A stretch of 64,000 bases of DNA. Origin: Adiantum capillus-veneris. Lineage: Eukaryota > Streptophyta > Polypodiopsida > Polypodiales > Pteridaceae. The translations under genes were made by a program, and so were the position numbers. Shown in pieces: positions 21,234 to 33,369 of this stretch. Numbering within the stretch: position 1 is the first letter of the stretch; each line of letters starts with the position of its first letter. The stretch is taken from positions 138,187,108 through 138,251,107 of the forward strand of contig CM043955.1 of NCBI GenBank assembly GCA_014529385.2, written 5' to 3'. Under the pieces are notes generated by a model. It had not been told where the DNA came from, searched no databases, and worked only from the letters and a program-made list of their open reading frames with translations.

Positions 21234-23192
21234 GTCGTGCTGTGGCACGTATATAGTGGGAACAGGCATTAAACGATTTATCTTCTGACTTTTTAACGCA
21301 TAAGTATACTTCATATAATACTCATATGCATAAATAAAAGCTTTCTACCATACCTTAGTATTTACCTTTGAAGTAATATAAATGTACATTACTATTAGAA
21401 AGTACTGCAAGCAAGTATCAATGATTGTGCCTCTTTTTGTCTGGGGGAAAAGCATTTGTATATTTATTCTAATATCTCATCTATACCCTACCATATATAA
21501 ATTATTTTCTTCTTTTCACATTTATCTAATAATATGACCCTTCAATAATGCATACCTTCTTGGATACATACAAGAGGGAAGGGCCTACTAGAAGACTTTA
21601 TGAAAAGGAAGATCCAAAGCTTCTTGGACCATCCCAATTTGAAAACTCCAACCTAAGCGCACGGAGAAAAGTCCAAAACCAAGTCAAGCTCTTTTAGTAG
21701 GCCAATTTTTCCTTTTGAAGCATGTCAATCCGAGTTACAGGTCAAAAGTTACAGGGAAACCGGTGAAAAACCCTCTCACAACTACACTGCAAGAAGAGAT
21801 GGTAAACAAGTGAATCAAGTGAAAAGAGGTAATCTTGGTATTTTTCCATAAAATAAGATATTTGGAGGATAAAATACATAAGCATGTGAATGTGACACCT
21901 CAAAGATGCCTTGAAGGACAAGACACACAAGTTGGGACCCCCTGCTGGAGCCACACAGAAGATGCCTAGGTGGGGCCCATATACATCATGCACCCACATG
22001 GAGCCTCAATGACCAAAAATGCTGAATTTCATGATATTTTGAGTCCTAATATAGCCCATTTTAAGAAATATCCAAAGAACATTTGATTTGGGCTAACTCT
22101 TTAGCCTAACCAAGTGATTATGTAAAACATGGCTCCCTCACCTATAAAAAGGGCAACCTTCTCTTCATTGGGGCAAGTTATGAGTGAGTGAGAATAGCTC
22201 AATTCCATAGTGCCACACTTTCTCTTGAAGAAAGGCTGAAGTCTTGCCTCATCTTCTCTCTCCATTAAGGTTGTGGCGATTGCTCTCATGTAAGATATAT
22301 GTTGCTAGTTTTACTTTCATTTGCATATCTAGTCCAATACTTGTCTCTAAGTCTATCTCTATCTCTCATTATCTATCTTTAATACCACCACCACACTTAG
22401 ATTTATCTTTAATTCTATCTTACTCCTCCTTCGATCTCTCTTGTTGTGTCCTAATTGTTTCATTGGAAGGTATTCAAGCAGCAACCTTGTCAATGTAATG
22501 GGTACAACCTTCTTGCGGGAAACTATTATGTGCACATTGAGGTTAGTAACCATATCTTCATCTTCCACAAGCATCTCTCTCTCTTAAGGTTCTCAATCTC
22601 TTCCACAAACTCTGGAATCTCCTTGCTACAGGTACTTCTCTCCCCGCAGTATCCTTATTGCCTAAGGGCAACAATAGGGCTTGGGAGAGAAACTCTCTTC
22701 TTCTTCTCCTTTCACTTCTTTCACACCTTTATCTTTGAACATACTAAGTATATCATTGATGAATAACCATAATCCACATAGAGGTAATTTCTTTCAATTC
22801 CATTCAGTGCAATCTATTAGGGTCAACATTTGGATTAGTCGAAAGATTCACTTTCAGCAACGCATAGTGTTTCTATATGGTCCTGAAAGGCTCAACGAAA
22901 TACTTCTCTCACCAGATCCCATCATACTACCTATTATTGACTATGACTTCTCTTTTGATGTGAATGTGGTTATTTTATTATGAATCAAGAGGATTTGTAC
23001 TCACAACTAATCCCAATTGCTAGACAAAACATATACATTATAGTAAGCACAAAGCTATAGTTCCAAAGAGCAATCCGCAGCTTATTTGGACAACAAAGAT
23101 TAAATATCATTAACTCATCCATTAACCCTTTTATCCTACCCATGATAGATATGATCGTAATCTCGATGTTTTCATTTTTGTTTTGTTCTGAC
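21234..23192 (+). repeat. 5' LTR of element C, 3' end missing
   Basis: It is nearly identical to 33370-35345 of the 3' LTR, apart from a 17-bp difference near 22210 (34348 in the other copy) and scattered substitutions. A TATA box (CCTATAAAAAGGGC) lies at about 22140. The last 195 bp of the LTR (35346-35540 in the other copy) are missing, replaced by the truncated LTR of D. Short reading frames inside are not genes. Confidence 0.85.
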
Positions 23193-23328
23193 ATAGTATA
23201 TACGCCCATCACTCTAGGGCTATCTATCTTTCCATTGCACACTAAGTAACACACTCTCTATTGTGTGCCTTGAGCTTCCTTCTTCTTCTCCAAGCTGTGT
23301 GTGTTTCTCTGCAACCCTAATTCCAACA
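23192..23328 (+). repeat. Truncated 5' LTR of D
   Basis: It matches the last 137 bp of the 3' LTR (28141-28277). The first 91 bp are missing. It joins C LTR sequence at a 1-bp overlap (C at 23192). Confidence 0.85.
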
Positions 23329-23330
23329 AT

Positions 23331-23342
23331 TGGTATCAGAGC
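23331..23342 (+). other. Primer-binding site of D (initiator tRNA-Met)
   Basis: TGGTATCAGAGC lies two bases after the LTR end CCAACA. It is the standard plant copia primer site for minus-strand DNA synthesis. Confidence 0.9.
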
Positions 23343-23690
23343 AGGTCACGTCCTCCCGGGCTTAGTCGCCAGCTGCTCCAACACATGCCTGCTCACTTGC
23401 TCCGATTTTAGTGAGCTTTGGTGAACGTTCGCAGGTCGACAAAAATTTTGGGTCAGCTCGAAGAGCGTGGTCTGCTCAGATTTTCGATTTGGACTCATTT
23501 CGGCCTCCATTTCCACTACAGGCAGTACTGCACAGGCTATTTCGTCATTTTGTGCAGAATTTCTGTTTGTGCCGTTTTCTGCATAACAGGTGCCTTATAG
23601 TCTTCTACGGTTTGTGCTATATAGCACAGGTTGTTCCCACTCCGTTTCTCCTATTTTCGAGCAGTTTTCACATCAGGTGCAGCATTTACC

Positions 23691-25060
23691 ATGGCTGACA
23701 ACAACAACACAGATGTGTTCAAGATGTTTGTTGCTGAGGACGGGTTGGATGGGGACAACTACCCTATGTGGTCTTATATGATGCAACATGTTCTTGTGTC
23801 AAAGGGTGTCTGGAACATTGTGCAGGGCATTGATGTACGTCTTGGTTCTGAGGATGTAGGCGATGCTGAGGATGTTGCAGGTCTTGCTGCAAGGATTGCA
23901 GCTGTTAGAGTTGTTTTGCCTACGGCAGAACAAGCTTGTTGGGATGTTAAGGATGCGCAGGCTCATGCATTGATTGAATTGTCTGTGAAGCGCACCATTG
24001 TTCCTCACATCCGTTCAACAAAATCTGCAAAACAGGCTTGGGATATTTTAGCAGGTCTTTATGCAAGCCGCAATGAGGCTAAATTTTCTTTGCTGCGTAA
24101 AGAGCTGGAGTCAAAGATTATGCATGAGGAAGATGATATGGACACTTTCCTTGCTAGTGTCAAGGATATCAATGAGCAGCTTATTTCTGTAGGTGAATTC
24201 ATTTCAGATAGTTCCCTTGTGCAGACTGTTCTTGATGCCTTACCAGATTCCTACCAGACTTTTGCTAGTACTTGGAGACTTATGACCCAAGGAAATCCTG
24301 AAGTTGTCAAGTTTGATGCATTATGCACATTGCTGTTGCAAGAGTCACTTTCCAGAAAAAACAAGACTAGGCAGCGTGCAGTTGAACAGGCTTTTATTGC
24401 TTCTCAAAGAAAGGGTGGTAACAGTAATGCAGCCACTTCTTATGGTTCTGTTGCGAGTGGCAAAAATTTTGTTCCTAATGCTTCTGCTGGCAGCACTTCG
24501 TCTGGCAATTATGGTGATAAGGGCAAAAAGAAGATGTATTGCCATTATTGTAAATCCAATGATCACTTGATCAAGTCATGTCCAAAGTTGAAGGTCAAAG
24601 AGGCTAAGAAGAAAGAGGGTGGTTCCAATGCAAATGCTGGTTCCACTACAAATGCAGCCATTGTTGAGTCTTCTGTGAAAGGAGACTGTGTTGCTGATGC
24701 TGATGCAGAATGGGCGTTTAGTGCAGAGTGCACTTACAATCCTGTTGTCCATGATGCATGCTTGTCAGTTGCTGCAGATTCACATGTGTGGTATTTCGAC
24801 AGTGGTGTTACAAAGCACATTACCTCACATCGTGAATTGTTTACTTCTCTCGAGTCTGTCCCTCATGGGAATTCAGTCACTTGTGCCAACAATGCCTCTT
24901 ATCCAGTTCAGGGAGTTGGAAAGATTGTGCTTATTGCTGCTAATGGCAGTTCTTTCACACTTGTTGATGCACTTTATGTACCTAGGATCAAGAAGAATCT
25001 CTTGTCTGTATCTGCACTTGCTAGACTTGGACTTGTATCAAATTTGTGGATGATAGATGT
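23691..25060 (+). pseudogene. Gag and protease of copia element D
   Basis: The start at MADNNNTDVFKMF (23691) suits a copia Gag; the open frame extends further upstream but into leader sequence. Capsid helices (NYPMWSYMMQHVL, ALIELSVKRTIVPHI, WDILAGLYA) are followed by a zinc knuckle CHYCKSNDHLIKSC (24540-24581) and the protease motif WYFDSGVTKHITSH (about 24790), where DSGA has become DSGV. The frame shifts at about 25046-25060, before the GAG-pre-integrase region. Gag forms the particle; the protease would process Gag-Pol. Confidence 0.85.
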
Positions 25061-25850
25061 ACAGTTCATGATCTCAGTTTTGGTGATGAAATTGTTGCAT
25101 CTGGCCTTTTGTGCCGTGGGCTGTATAAGCTCACTTTGTATGACAAGTGTGGACAAAATTTTGCAAATGCTATTGCAGATTCAAGGGCTATTTCAGATGC
25201 AAAACTTTGGCATGCACATTTTGTTCATTTGAATTTTGCCAGTTTGCTACGTTTGCAGAAATCTGATATGGTTTCTTCTTTGCCGCCTCTTGAAGGACCT
25301 GTCAAACATGTTTGTGAAGGCTGTATTTTGGGTAAGATGCAGTGTTCTAAATTTCCAAAGGATGGTTCAGTTAGGGCCACATGCAGGTTGCAGCTTGTGC
25401 ATAGTGATGTTTGTGGGCCCATGCAAACTCCGTCCTTGGGCAATTACCTGTACTTCGTGACTTTCATAGATGATTACTCCAGGCATGCATGGGTATTTCC
25501 ACTTAAAGCGAAGTCCGAAGTTTTTATGTGCTTCAAACAATTTCTGGCTATGGCTGAAAATGTCTCGAAATGTACTATGGGCACCCTCCGTTCCGATCGA
25601 GGGGGGGAGTATATGTCTCATGAATTTAATGCATTTCTAGCTAGTCGTGGGATAAAACACCAATATACAGTGCCTTATACACCTCAGCAAAATGGTGTTG
25701 CTGAGAGGTAAAAGAGGTCACTGACGGAAATGGCACGATGTATGGTCAAAAGTCAAGCTTTGCCGCATTATTTTTGGCTTGAGGCCATTATGTGTGCCAC
25801 TTATGTACTTAGCAGGTGTCCTACGAAAGCTTTGCAGTCTATTACTCCAT
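25046..25850 (+). pseudogene. Integrase of copia element D
   Basis: The pre-integrase zinc-binding segment (LWHAHFVHLNFASL ... CEGCILGK) precedes the DDE core: HSDVCGPMQTPSLG, LRSDRGGEYMSHEF and PQQNGVAER, carrying all three acidic residues. A TAA at 25709-25711 follows immediately (other copia elements have Lys-Asn-Arg here). A frameshift near 25850 restores reading into the C-terminal part (HDRKPSIEHMRVFGCLAYALVP). Confidence 0.85.
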
Positions 25851-27974
25851 GAAGCATGGCATGATAGAAAACCTTCTATTGAGCACATGCGTGTTTTTGG
25901 CTGTTTGGCATATGCTTTGGTGCCACAAGTGCAGCGCAGAAAATTGGATGATAAGGCTGTCAAATGTATTTTTGTTGGTTATAGTGCTGAAAGCAAAGGT
26001 TACAGGTTGTATCATCAGCAAACAAAATGTATTCTGGTTTCTCGGGATGTAGTGTTTGTGGAAGATTCTGTTCAGCCCTTGTTGTCATGTACTAGAGACA
26101 GTAATGTAAGCTCACAAGACATTTATGACACTTTGTTGCCTCTTTTTAGTGGTGGAAATACGAATGTAAGTTCCAATGAGGCAAATGTACAGCCTATGGG
26201 GGTTTCTGAAAATGTTCTAGATCAGCCTATTACTGATGTAGATGTACATGATGTACTTGATGAGGAAAGGGCTGAAAATGAGCAGGCTAGAGGTATGGCA
26301 AAATGGCTGGTGCACACCTTGCGTGATAGTAAATTGGATGCACCTTTGTCTAGTCATACTCGTTCAGGCTCTCTCCATGCATCTTATGCATCAGATTGTT
26401 ATGCTTTGGTTTTGTCTAGCTTACATGATGTTGAGGAGCCTCTGACTTTTGATGAAGCACAAAATTCAGAAAATTGGATGCTTGCCATGCAATCAGAATA
26501 TGATGCACTTATAGAAAATGACACATGGACTTTATGTGATTTGCATCCTGGCAAAAAGGTCATTGGTACGAAATGGGTTTACAAGTTGAAACGCAAGCCG
26601 GATGGTGAGATCGATCGCCATAAGGTTCGACTTGTTGCAAAGGGTTATGCACAGCAAAAAGGCATTGATTATGAAGATACTTTTGCTCCCACTTGTTGTA
26701 TGACTACTGTGCGTTTTCTATGTGCATTGGCAGCTCATTTTGGTTGGGATGTACATCAATCAGACATTGTTACTGCTTTCTTGAATGGTGACATATTTGA
26801 GGAAGTTTATGTAACGCAACCTCGCGGTTTTGTCATAAAAGGACAAGAGGACAAAGTGTGCAAATGTAACAAGGCTTTGTATGGGTTGAAGCAATCTCCT
26901 CGTGCTTGGTATGAGAAAGCTGACACTCATTTGGTCAAACAAAGCTTTCGTAATAGTCCAACAGAAAGCACATTGTATGTAAAGCGTGAGGGTGATGTAC
27001 TTCTCATTGTGGTTCTTTATGTTGATGATTTATTGATCACTGGACCAAATGAGAGACATATTGTTGAATTTATGGCTGATTTGAATGCTACTTTCAAGAT
27101 GAAAGATTTGGGGCTGTTGCATCATTATTTGGGTATACAGTTTAAGCAGTGTGATGGTGGTATTGCCTTGTGTCAGAAAAGTTACATAGAGACATTGCTA
27201 TGTAAGTTTGGACTTGAGGATTGCAAACCTATTGCCACTCCCATGGAAACAGGTTTGAAGTTGAGTCTACATGATGTTGGTGATCCTTCTGATGTCACTC
27301 TTTACCAAACTGCTGTTGGCTGCCTCATTTATGTATGCAACACGAGGCCGGATATTCAGTTTGCAGTCTCACAAGTCAGCAGATTTATGCATAGCCCAGG
27401 GTCTAAGCATTGGCAGTCTGTCAAGAGGATTTTCCGCTACCTTAGTGGCACTTTACATCTTGGCTTGTTTTATCCCAAGGGGGGATCATTGCCGCCAGAC
27501 TTACATGCTTTTTCGCACTCAGATTGGGCTGGTTGTTTTGACACGCGAGTGTCCACATCAGGTTTTTGTTTCATGCTTGGAAGTTCATGTATATCATGGT
27601 TGAGCAAGAAGCAACCTACTGTGGCCACTTCGAGTTGTGAGGCTGAGTATAGGGCAGTCTTCACAGCTACGGTTGAGTGTGTATGGCTTAGACGCCTTAT
27701 GGCTAATTTGGGTGTTGGACAAGACACTGCCAACACTATCTACACTGATAGACAGAGCGCATTGGCAGTTGCGAGGAACCCAGTTTTTCATGCTCGCACA
27801 AAGCACATTGAGGTGCATTACCACTATGTCAAGGAGAGGCTCTCAGCAGGAGAGATCAGCTTGGCTTATGTGCCAACACAGGACAACCTTGCAGATCTTT
27901 TCACAAAGGCATTGTCTCGTGAGAAGCTTGAATCTTTCAGCAAAGCTTTGGGCTTACTCCCCTTTCTGGACTGA
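25851..27974 (+). CDS. Reverse transcriptase and RNase H of copia element D
   Basis: An uninterrupted 2.1-kb frame covers the integrase tail, an acidic spacer, RT (TKWVYKLKRKPDGEIDRHK, VTAFLNGDIFEEVYV, LYVDDLLITGPN at about 27020) and RNase H (SDWAGCFDTRVSTSG, WLSKKQPTVATSSCEAEYRA, DRQSALAVARNPVFHARTKHIE). It ends ALGLLPFLD just before the polypurine tract. This is the best-preserved long coding region of any retroelement in the window. Confidence 0.9.
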   Translation, partial: EAWHDRKPSIEHMRVFGCLAYALVPQVQRRKLDDKAVKCIFVGYSAESKGYRLYHQQTKCILVSRDVVFVEDSVQPLLSCTRDSNVSSQDIYDTLLPLFSGGNTNVSSNEANVQPMGVSENVLDQPITDVDVHDVLDEERAENEQARGMAKWLVHTLRDSKLDAPLSSHTRSGSLHASYASDCYALVLSSLHDVEEPLTFDEAQNSENWMLAMQSEYDALIENDTWTLCDLHPGKKVIGTKWVYKLKRKPDGEIDRHKVRLVAKGYAQQKGIDYEDTFAPTCCMTTVRFLCALAAHFGWDVHQSDIVTAFLNGDIFEEVYVTQPRGFVIKGQEDKVCKCNKALYGLKQSPRAWYEKADTHLVKQSFRNSPTESTLYVKREGDVLLIVVLYVDDLLITGPNERHIVEFMADLNATFKMKDLGLLHHYLGIQFKQCDGGIALCQKSYIETLLCKFGLEDCKPIATPMETGLKLSLHDVGDPSDVTLYQTAVGCLIYVCNTRPDIQFAVSQVSRFMHSPGSKHWQSVKRIFRYLSGTLHLGLFYPKGGSLPPDLHAFSHSDWAGCFDTRVSTSGFCFMLGSSCISWLSKKQPTVATSSCEAEYRAVFTATVECVWLRRLMANLGVGQDTANTIYTDRQSALAVARNPVFHARTKHIEVHYHYVKERLSAGEISLAYVPTQDNLADLFTKALSREKLESFSKALGLLPFLD

Positions 27975-28049
27975 TCATGTCCTCAGGGCATGGCACTTCC
28001 CTTTACTCATGTGCCAGCTCTCGTTCACCGCATCACTCCAGGGGGGATT

Positions 28050-28277
28050 TGTTACCATATACATGTGGTAGTGATGTGTGTGAACACACTAGGACCGTCG
28101 GGGCATTTTTTTCCCTCTTTAGGAGGTTTTTTCCCCCGTGCATAGTATATATTCCCATCACTCTAGGGCTATCTATCTTTCCATTTCACACTAAGTAACA
28201 CACTCTCTATTGTGTGCCTTGAGCTTCCTTCGTCATCTCCAAGCTGTGTGTGTTTCTCTGTAACTCTAATTCCAACA
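28050..28277 (+). repeat. 3' LTR of copia element D
   Basis: TGTTACCATA...ATTCCAACA, 228 bp, preceded by a polypurine tract. The following bases AAATA would be the target duplication, but the left partner was deleted. Confidence 0.9.
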
Positions 28278-29808
28278 AAATACAACAGTCCAAAGAAGGG
28301 TTTGTTAATAGATGTATTTGGTATGATAGTACAGACCATGTAAGAAGGGATTGTGATGATTTTAGTGATGATTTATCAAAAGATGTTGTCTTTTTTAAGG
28401 ATGGTAAAATCCACTTAAGAGAGACAGGTCTACCCTTGAGAAATAACTTTGGGAAGGGGGGAATGCAAACCTTAGTTGAAGATATGGCAACTAACCATGC
28501 CATCTCTTCAGTTGAGGCAGCTACTTATGGAGTAAAAATTGAGCACCTTAATGATGAAGAGGCGAGTGACCATCATGGTCAAATTTGGCCAAATGTCATG
28601 CAATTAGCTAAAAAGGGAAAGCTTACAATAGAGATTCTACATGAAGCAGGTGATTGCATACGTCTAGAAACAGGATGGAATGATCCAGTGGACTCATTGT
28701 CAGTGCATGCCTACATTACAAAATCCCAACAAAATGAGGCGATTGTAGAAGAGAAGCGCAGACGTGAGAATGTTGATGAAGGACCATCAAAAAGAGTTTC
28801 CAGAAGTGGGGGAAGAAGCGACTCAATGCCTTCCCAAACACCCTCAACACAAGGAGCATCTCCACCTGAAGTACTCATGGAGGAGTCTACAACAGGAAAG
28901 AAGAAAGAGCCAACAAAAGGTAAGGCCAAAGGCCCAACTTATAAACTACAATCTAATATTGAGGTTGCTACAGATTTAAAGAAAGTCTTGGAGGAAAGGA
29001 TCTTGAATAGCAAGATTGAGTTTACTCTGAGAGAAATTCTTGGCATTGCAAAGCATGAATTCCATGAGGAGATCATTGACATCATCAAGAGGAAGAGGCA
29101 AACCCTTGCTGAAGTTTCTCGTCCACAGGTTGAAGGGGAAACCTCGAAGACATGTCAAGGGATGCAGCTACAAAATAAGCAGGATGATGGAGCTGTGGTA
29201 GGATGCTACCAATCTAGTGGGAGAGTGAAGCAAGTGCATTTCTCAAATGATGATGAGAACTTGAAGATATTCCTAGGAGTTACTATTCACGAAGTCATTG
29301 GGCAAGGGATACTACAGAAACTTTGGTCAAGGTAGGTGATCTTGAAGAGCCATTTGTTGCCTTGATTGACCATGGTTCATAAATAAACATAATGTCAAAG
29401 AGTCTCTACAACAAGTGCAAATGGCCGATGGACACAGATCATGGATGGATGGTAAAAGTGGCAAACAATTCATCTGCTGAATTGTATGAAGCATGTCCAG
29501 GTGTGAAGGTAACAATAGGTGATGTAAAGATTGAGCCAAAACTTCTTTGTACAGGATACATCTTCATATCATCTCATCCTTGGACAACCCTACATTGTGG
29601 AGTTCGAATGGAAACAAAGGTAATGGATGATGGTTCAGCATATGCTAGGATACGTAGCAAAGATGGTAAACGAGCTGTCCAATTTCTCACAGTTTGTGTA
29701 AACCATGAAAGAAATCGTGACAACCTCAGAGAACATCCTCTACCAAAGGTGATCAAAGAGTTTCATGATCATAGAGAAATGATGGGTTTTGGCCAAGTAC
29801 CATTGTAA
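28278..29808 (+). pseudogene. Gag end and protease of element C
   Basis: The sequence starts within a zinc knuckle, CIWYDSTDHVRRDC, whose second Cys is Tyr. It continues through KDGKIHLRETGLPLR and a long linker to 29335. After a frameshift the protease active site reads FVALIDHGS, a TAA (29381-29383), then INIMSKSLYNKCKWPM. Asp-His-Gly stands where Asp-Ser/Thr-Gly is usual; I recall the same DHG in related elements but cannot check. The protease continues to a stop at 29808. N-terminal Gag is missing because of the deletion at the C/D junction. Confidence 0.7.
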
Positions 29809-29879
29809 AGCGAGATTGCAGTGGTACAAAAAGGGTCTCGTTTGATCCAAAAATAGGTGAAACTTTTTCAACGGGCTCC

Positions 29880-31828
29880 TTGGTAACAAGGAATGAATCA
29901 GTATGTTTTACAAAACTTGAAGATTTGAAGAGATGTGAGAGGCAATATGTGCATAATGTACAAATAGGCATGAAAAAGAGTGGGTTGCTAGAGCCTACTG
30001 AAAATGTTTTGGGTTTGTGTGAACAAATTTCTTTTGTAGATACTATGGGTGAGCTTGATGCTATAATGGGGTCTAATTTGCATCTTGAAAATGAAGTTGT
30101 GGAAGTTTTCTCTATGGAAATGTATCAAGTAATAGAAGCCTTTAAAGAAAGCCAAACAGTTGGCCCAGAAGTCCATGTTGAAACTAAATACAAGAGTGTA
30201 GCCAAGAAGGTGAAACCAGTAGCTTTACCCTTACCACCCAACAACAGGGAAAAGATTGAGCAGGCTTCTTTACAACCAAGTTTGAGGAATCCTAAAAAGA
30301 TTGGGCATACCTTCACAAAGGAGTCTTTTCAAGAGTTGCAGATTGGTTGCGAGGAGTTTCTAACACAGGAGGAGACAAAGTGCTTCAAAGAAATGCTTTC
30401 AAAGCATGGTAAGGCTTTTGCATTTGAGCCACATGAGATAGGATGTGTTGATCCTTCTATTGTAGCTCCAATGGTAATTTTCACAATACCTCGTGTGCCT
30501 TGGAATCTGCGGCCTATTCCGGTTCCAAAGGCTCATTTGCCAAAGTTAGTAGAGCTACTGAATGAGAAAATCGAAATGGGAATCTTGGAGCCTTCTTGTG
30601 CTCCATACTCAAACAGGTGGTTCACAGTTCCAAAGAAGAATGGTTCTCTACGCTTCATCCAAGATATGCAACCAGTGGACAAGGTGACAATTAGAAATGT
30701 AGGTACAGGTCCAATTGTGGATGAGTTTGCAGAGGCGTTTACAGGGAGGGCAATCTACTCAATGGGGGATCTCTACTCAGGGTATGATCAATTTCAGCTT
30801 GCAATCGAAAGCAGAGACTTGACGACCATGAGGACACCTTTGGGTTTGGTAAGGATGTGTACCTTGCCACAGGGAGCAACCAACTCGGTTGCACATATGA
30901 TGAATGGGATGAATAAGGTCTTACGTGACTTTATTCCTCAAATCACAATGCCTTTCATTGATGATTTGCCTATCAACGGATGTGAAGAAAGTGACAAAGA
31001 TGAAGCTTTGGATCTCAAGGGATGTCGCAGGTTTGTGGTAAATCACATAAATGATTGTGATAAAATTTTGTCTAGGCTGGAAGAAGTGAATCTTATATTT
31101 TCAGGGAAAAAGTCTATGTTTGGTGTCAATGAAGTGCTCATTGTGGGGCACATGTGCGGGCCATATGGTAGGAAACCTTGTCCAACAAAGGTAGATGCCA
31201 TCCAAATAATGAAAGACACATGCACTAGCATCACTGAGGTTAGAAGGTTTCTGGGAGCATGTGTATTCTATGTTATTTGGATTCCACATTATGCACATGT
31301 AGCTGATCCTCTTTATCAGCTGCTTAGAAAGAATCAAAAGTTTAAATGGACAGAAGCACATGTAAAATCCATGAAAAAGCTAAAGGAGTTTCTCTAGTCA
31401 ACAAAACGACTTTGAAAAAGGTAGACTATGAGTGTCAAAGGCCAGTAATTGTGACAATAGGCACCAGTCCTACAGGGATTGGATGGGCAATAGGGCAAGA
31501 TGACAAAGAAGGACACAGGTATGTGGTAAGATTTGGAGCAAAGTTACTAAGTGCTCGCCAAAGAAACTATCCACAGATAAAGAGAGAGTTATGGGGTATG
31601 GTTATAGCCTTGAAAAGTGGGACAGAGTACCTAATTGGTGCATGTGTGGTTGTACAAACAGATTGTCTACCACTTCTTGGGATGATTACAAGCTGCTCAA
31701 CGCCAGACATTGCTATGTTGCGGTGGATTTCCTACATTAAGTCCTTAAATCCCGAGTTCAAGCACATTGCAGGTAAAGACAATACAGTGGCAGATATGCT
31801 ATCAAGGGCAAGGTATGAAGATGAGTCA
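29880..31828 (+). pseudogene. Reverse transcriptase and RNase H of element C
   Basis: RT has LRPIPVPKAHLPKLVELLNEK, GSLRFIQDMQPVDKVTIRN, GDLYSGYDQFQLAI, LPQGATNSVAHMMN and the active site PFIDDLPINGC at about 30950. The latter is FIDD rather than the usual YxDD or FLDD. A frame change near 31390 leads to RNase H (GIGWAIGQDDKEGHRY, QIKRELWGMVIAL, QTDCLPLLG, DNTVADMLSRA). A TAG at 31829-31831 separates it from integrase in the same frame. The lineage differs strongly from A, B and G. Confidence 0.85.
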
Positions 31829-31831
31829 TAG

Positions 31832-33369
31832 ATGATTGATGAGGGAGATGATGTGGGCACAAATTTCTATTCCATCTCTCATGTCAAAGGTAATTATGTC
31901 TGCATGACTAATACACTTGAATTGTTCTTGAAAGATCTTTATGAAGGTGATTGGCTTCTTATTGGAAGCTATTTGAGTACTCTAGCAAAACAGGATGATT
32001 GGTCTGAACAAGAATTCAGGAGGATACGCAGGAAAGCATATGGGTACTTTTTGAGGGATGGTTACTTGTGGAAGCATCCTAAACAAAAGGGTGCTACACC
32101 ACAACGGGTTATATGTAAAAAAGAGACTCAAGTAAAGCTCATGCAAGAGTTTCATGAGAGTCTATGGGCTGGACACAAGGGTGTGTGGGCAACCTTCTCC
32201 AAGTTGAAAGAAAAATACTGGTGGAAGGGTATGTATAAAGATGTATCTCAATTTGTAGAGTCATGTGTAACTTGTCAAATGTATTCAAATGTCCGACGTC
32301 GTGATGGATTGCACCTTGCATATCCACTAGCCATGCACTATAAATGGGTTGTGGATCTAGTCACAATGCCTTTAGGACTCTGGCAGATGAGATACTTGGT
32401 TCTTGCACGAGAGGACCTAACTAATCAGGTTGAAGGAAGAGCATTAAGAGCTAAAACCACAGAAGCTATGTGCAAATTCCTTCTTGATGAGGTGATTTGC
32501 CGTTATGGTTGTGTGGGAAAGATCACTGCAGATAGAGGTGAGTTGGATGTTGAGGAAGCAAGGGAGTTCTTTACCATATTAGGAATCAAGCTTTCTCTTA
32601 CCACATCTTACAACCATGAAGGCAATGGAAAGAGTGAAAGAGGGCATCCTCCTATCATCAAAGCTATGGCCAAAGCTTGTGAAGGAAGAGTTGGGGAGTG
32701 GCCAAAACTGTTACCATATGCTTTATGGGCTGATCGTACAACACATAGCTCAGTAACTGGCTACATGCTTGCGGAGCTAATGTATGGTCAAAAGCCAGTG
32801 ATGCCGATTGAAGATACAATTCCCACATGGAATGTACTACCTTGGCAAGAGGGGCTTAGCAGGGAAGATCTCCTTGCACTGCGTATAAGGCAACTAGAGA
32901 GAAGACCTACAGACATTGAGCTGCAAAAGAACGACTCAAAAATGCAAGGTTGAGAAACAAGGACTACTTTGATAAGCGACATCGACTCAAGAGAAAAGCA
33001 ATTGACAAAGGTGACTGGGTTTTCGTGTATGATAGTAGCCTTGATAACCAACACACAGTCATGCGTAAGTTCTCAAAAAGATGGTTTGGGCCGTATGTTG
33101 TAAAGCATAAAACTTGTCTGAACTAGATGGTAAAGAAGGAAAGATTCCCATTGCAGGAAAAAGGATCAAAATGTTTAAGAGAAGAGGAGACAATGATCTA
33201 GAAGATGTTGATGAGGAAGAAGCGCAAAACACAGGTGAAGATCAAAGTGAACATGAAGCTCTGGAATCATCCAGTGAAGAAGAAAGCAAGGAAGATGTAC
33301 AAGAGGGCTGATCTTACAAAGAGACAATATGGCACATACCGGAGGATGTGCAGGTTTAGAGGGGGTGGA
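31832..33369 (+). pseudogene. Integrase and polypurine tract of element C
   Basis: An H2C2 zinc domain (EFHESLWAGHKG ... SCVTCQ) and DDE core residues in VVDLVTMP, TADRGELD and NHEGNGKSERGH are all visible. A frame change near 32940 leads to the C-terminal domain (KGDWVFVYDSSLDN, KRWFGPYVV). A second frame change leads to GKRIKMFKRRGD and an acidic tail (33190-33310). I see no clear chromodomain. The polypurine tract AGAGGGGGTGGA (33358-33369) abuts the LTR. Confidence 0.8.

Larger units (their letters stand above)
23192..28277 (+). mobile_element. Ty1/copia element D, inserted in gag of C
   Basis: This copia element is fairly complete: truncated 5' LTR, initiator tRNA-Met primer site, gag-pol, polypurine tract (28038-28049, CCAGGGGGGATT) and a full 228-bp 3' LTR. 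The two LTRs differ at about 7 of 137 comparable bases, so it is not very recent. Gag-pol has two frameshifts and one stop. C gag resumes directly after 28277. Confidence 0.9.

Noticed and set aside
21742-23254. Several 60-100-codon frames in the LTR of C, repeated at 33878-35384
   Set aside because: They occur on both strands of the LTRs, have no domain and match only because the LTRs are copies of each other.
33114-33311. Chromodomain at the end of the C integrase
   Set aside because: The tail after GKRIKMFKRR is acidic low complexity without the aromatic cage residues of a chromodomain.
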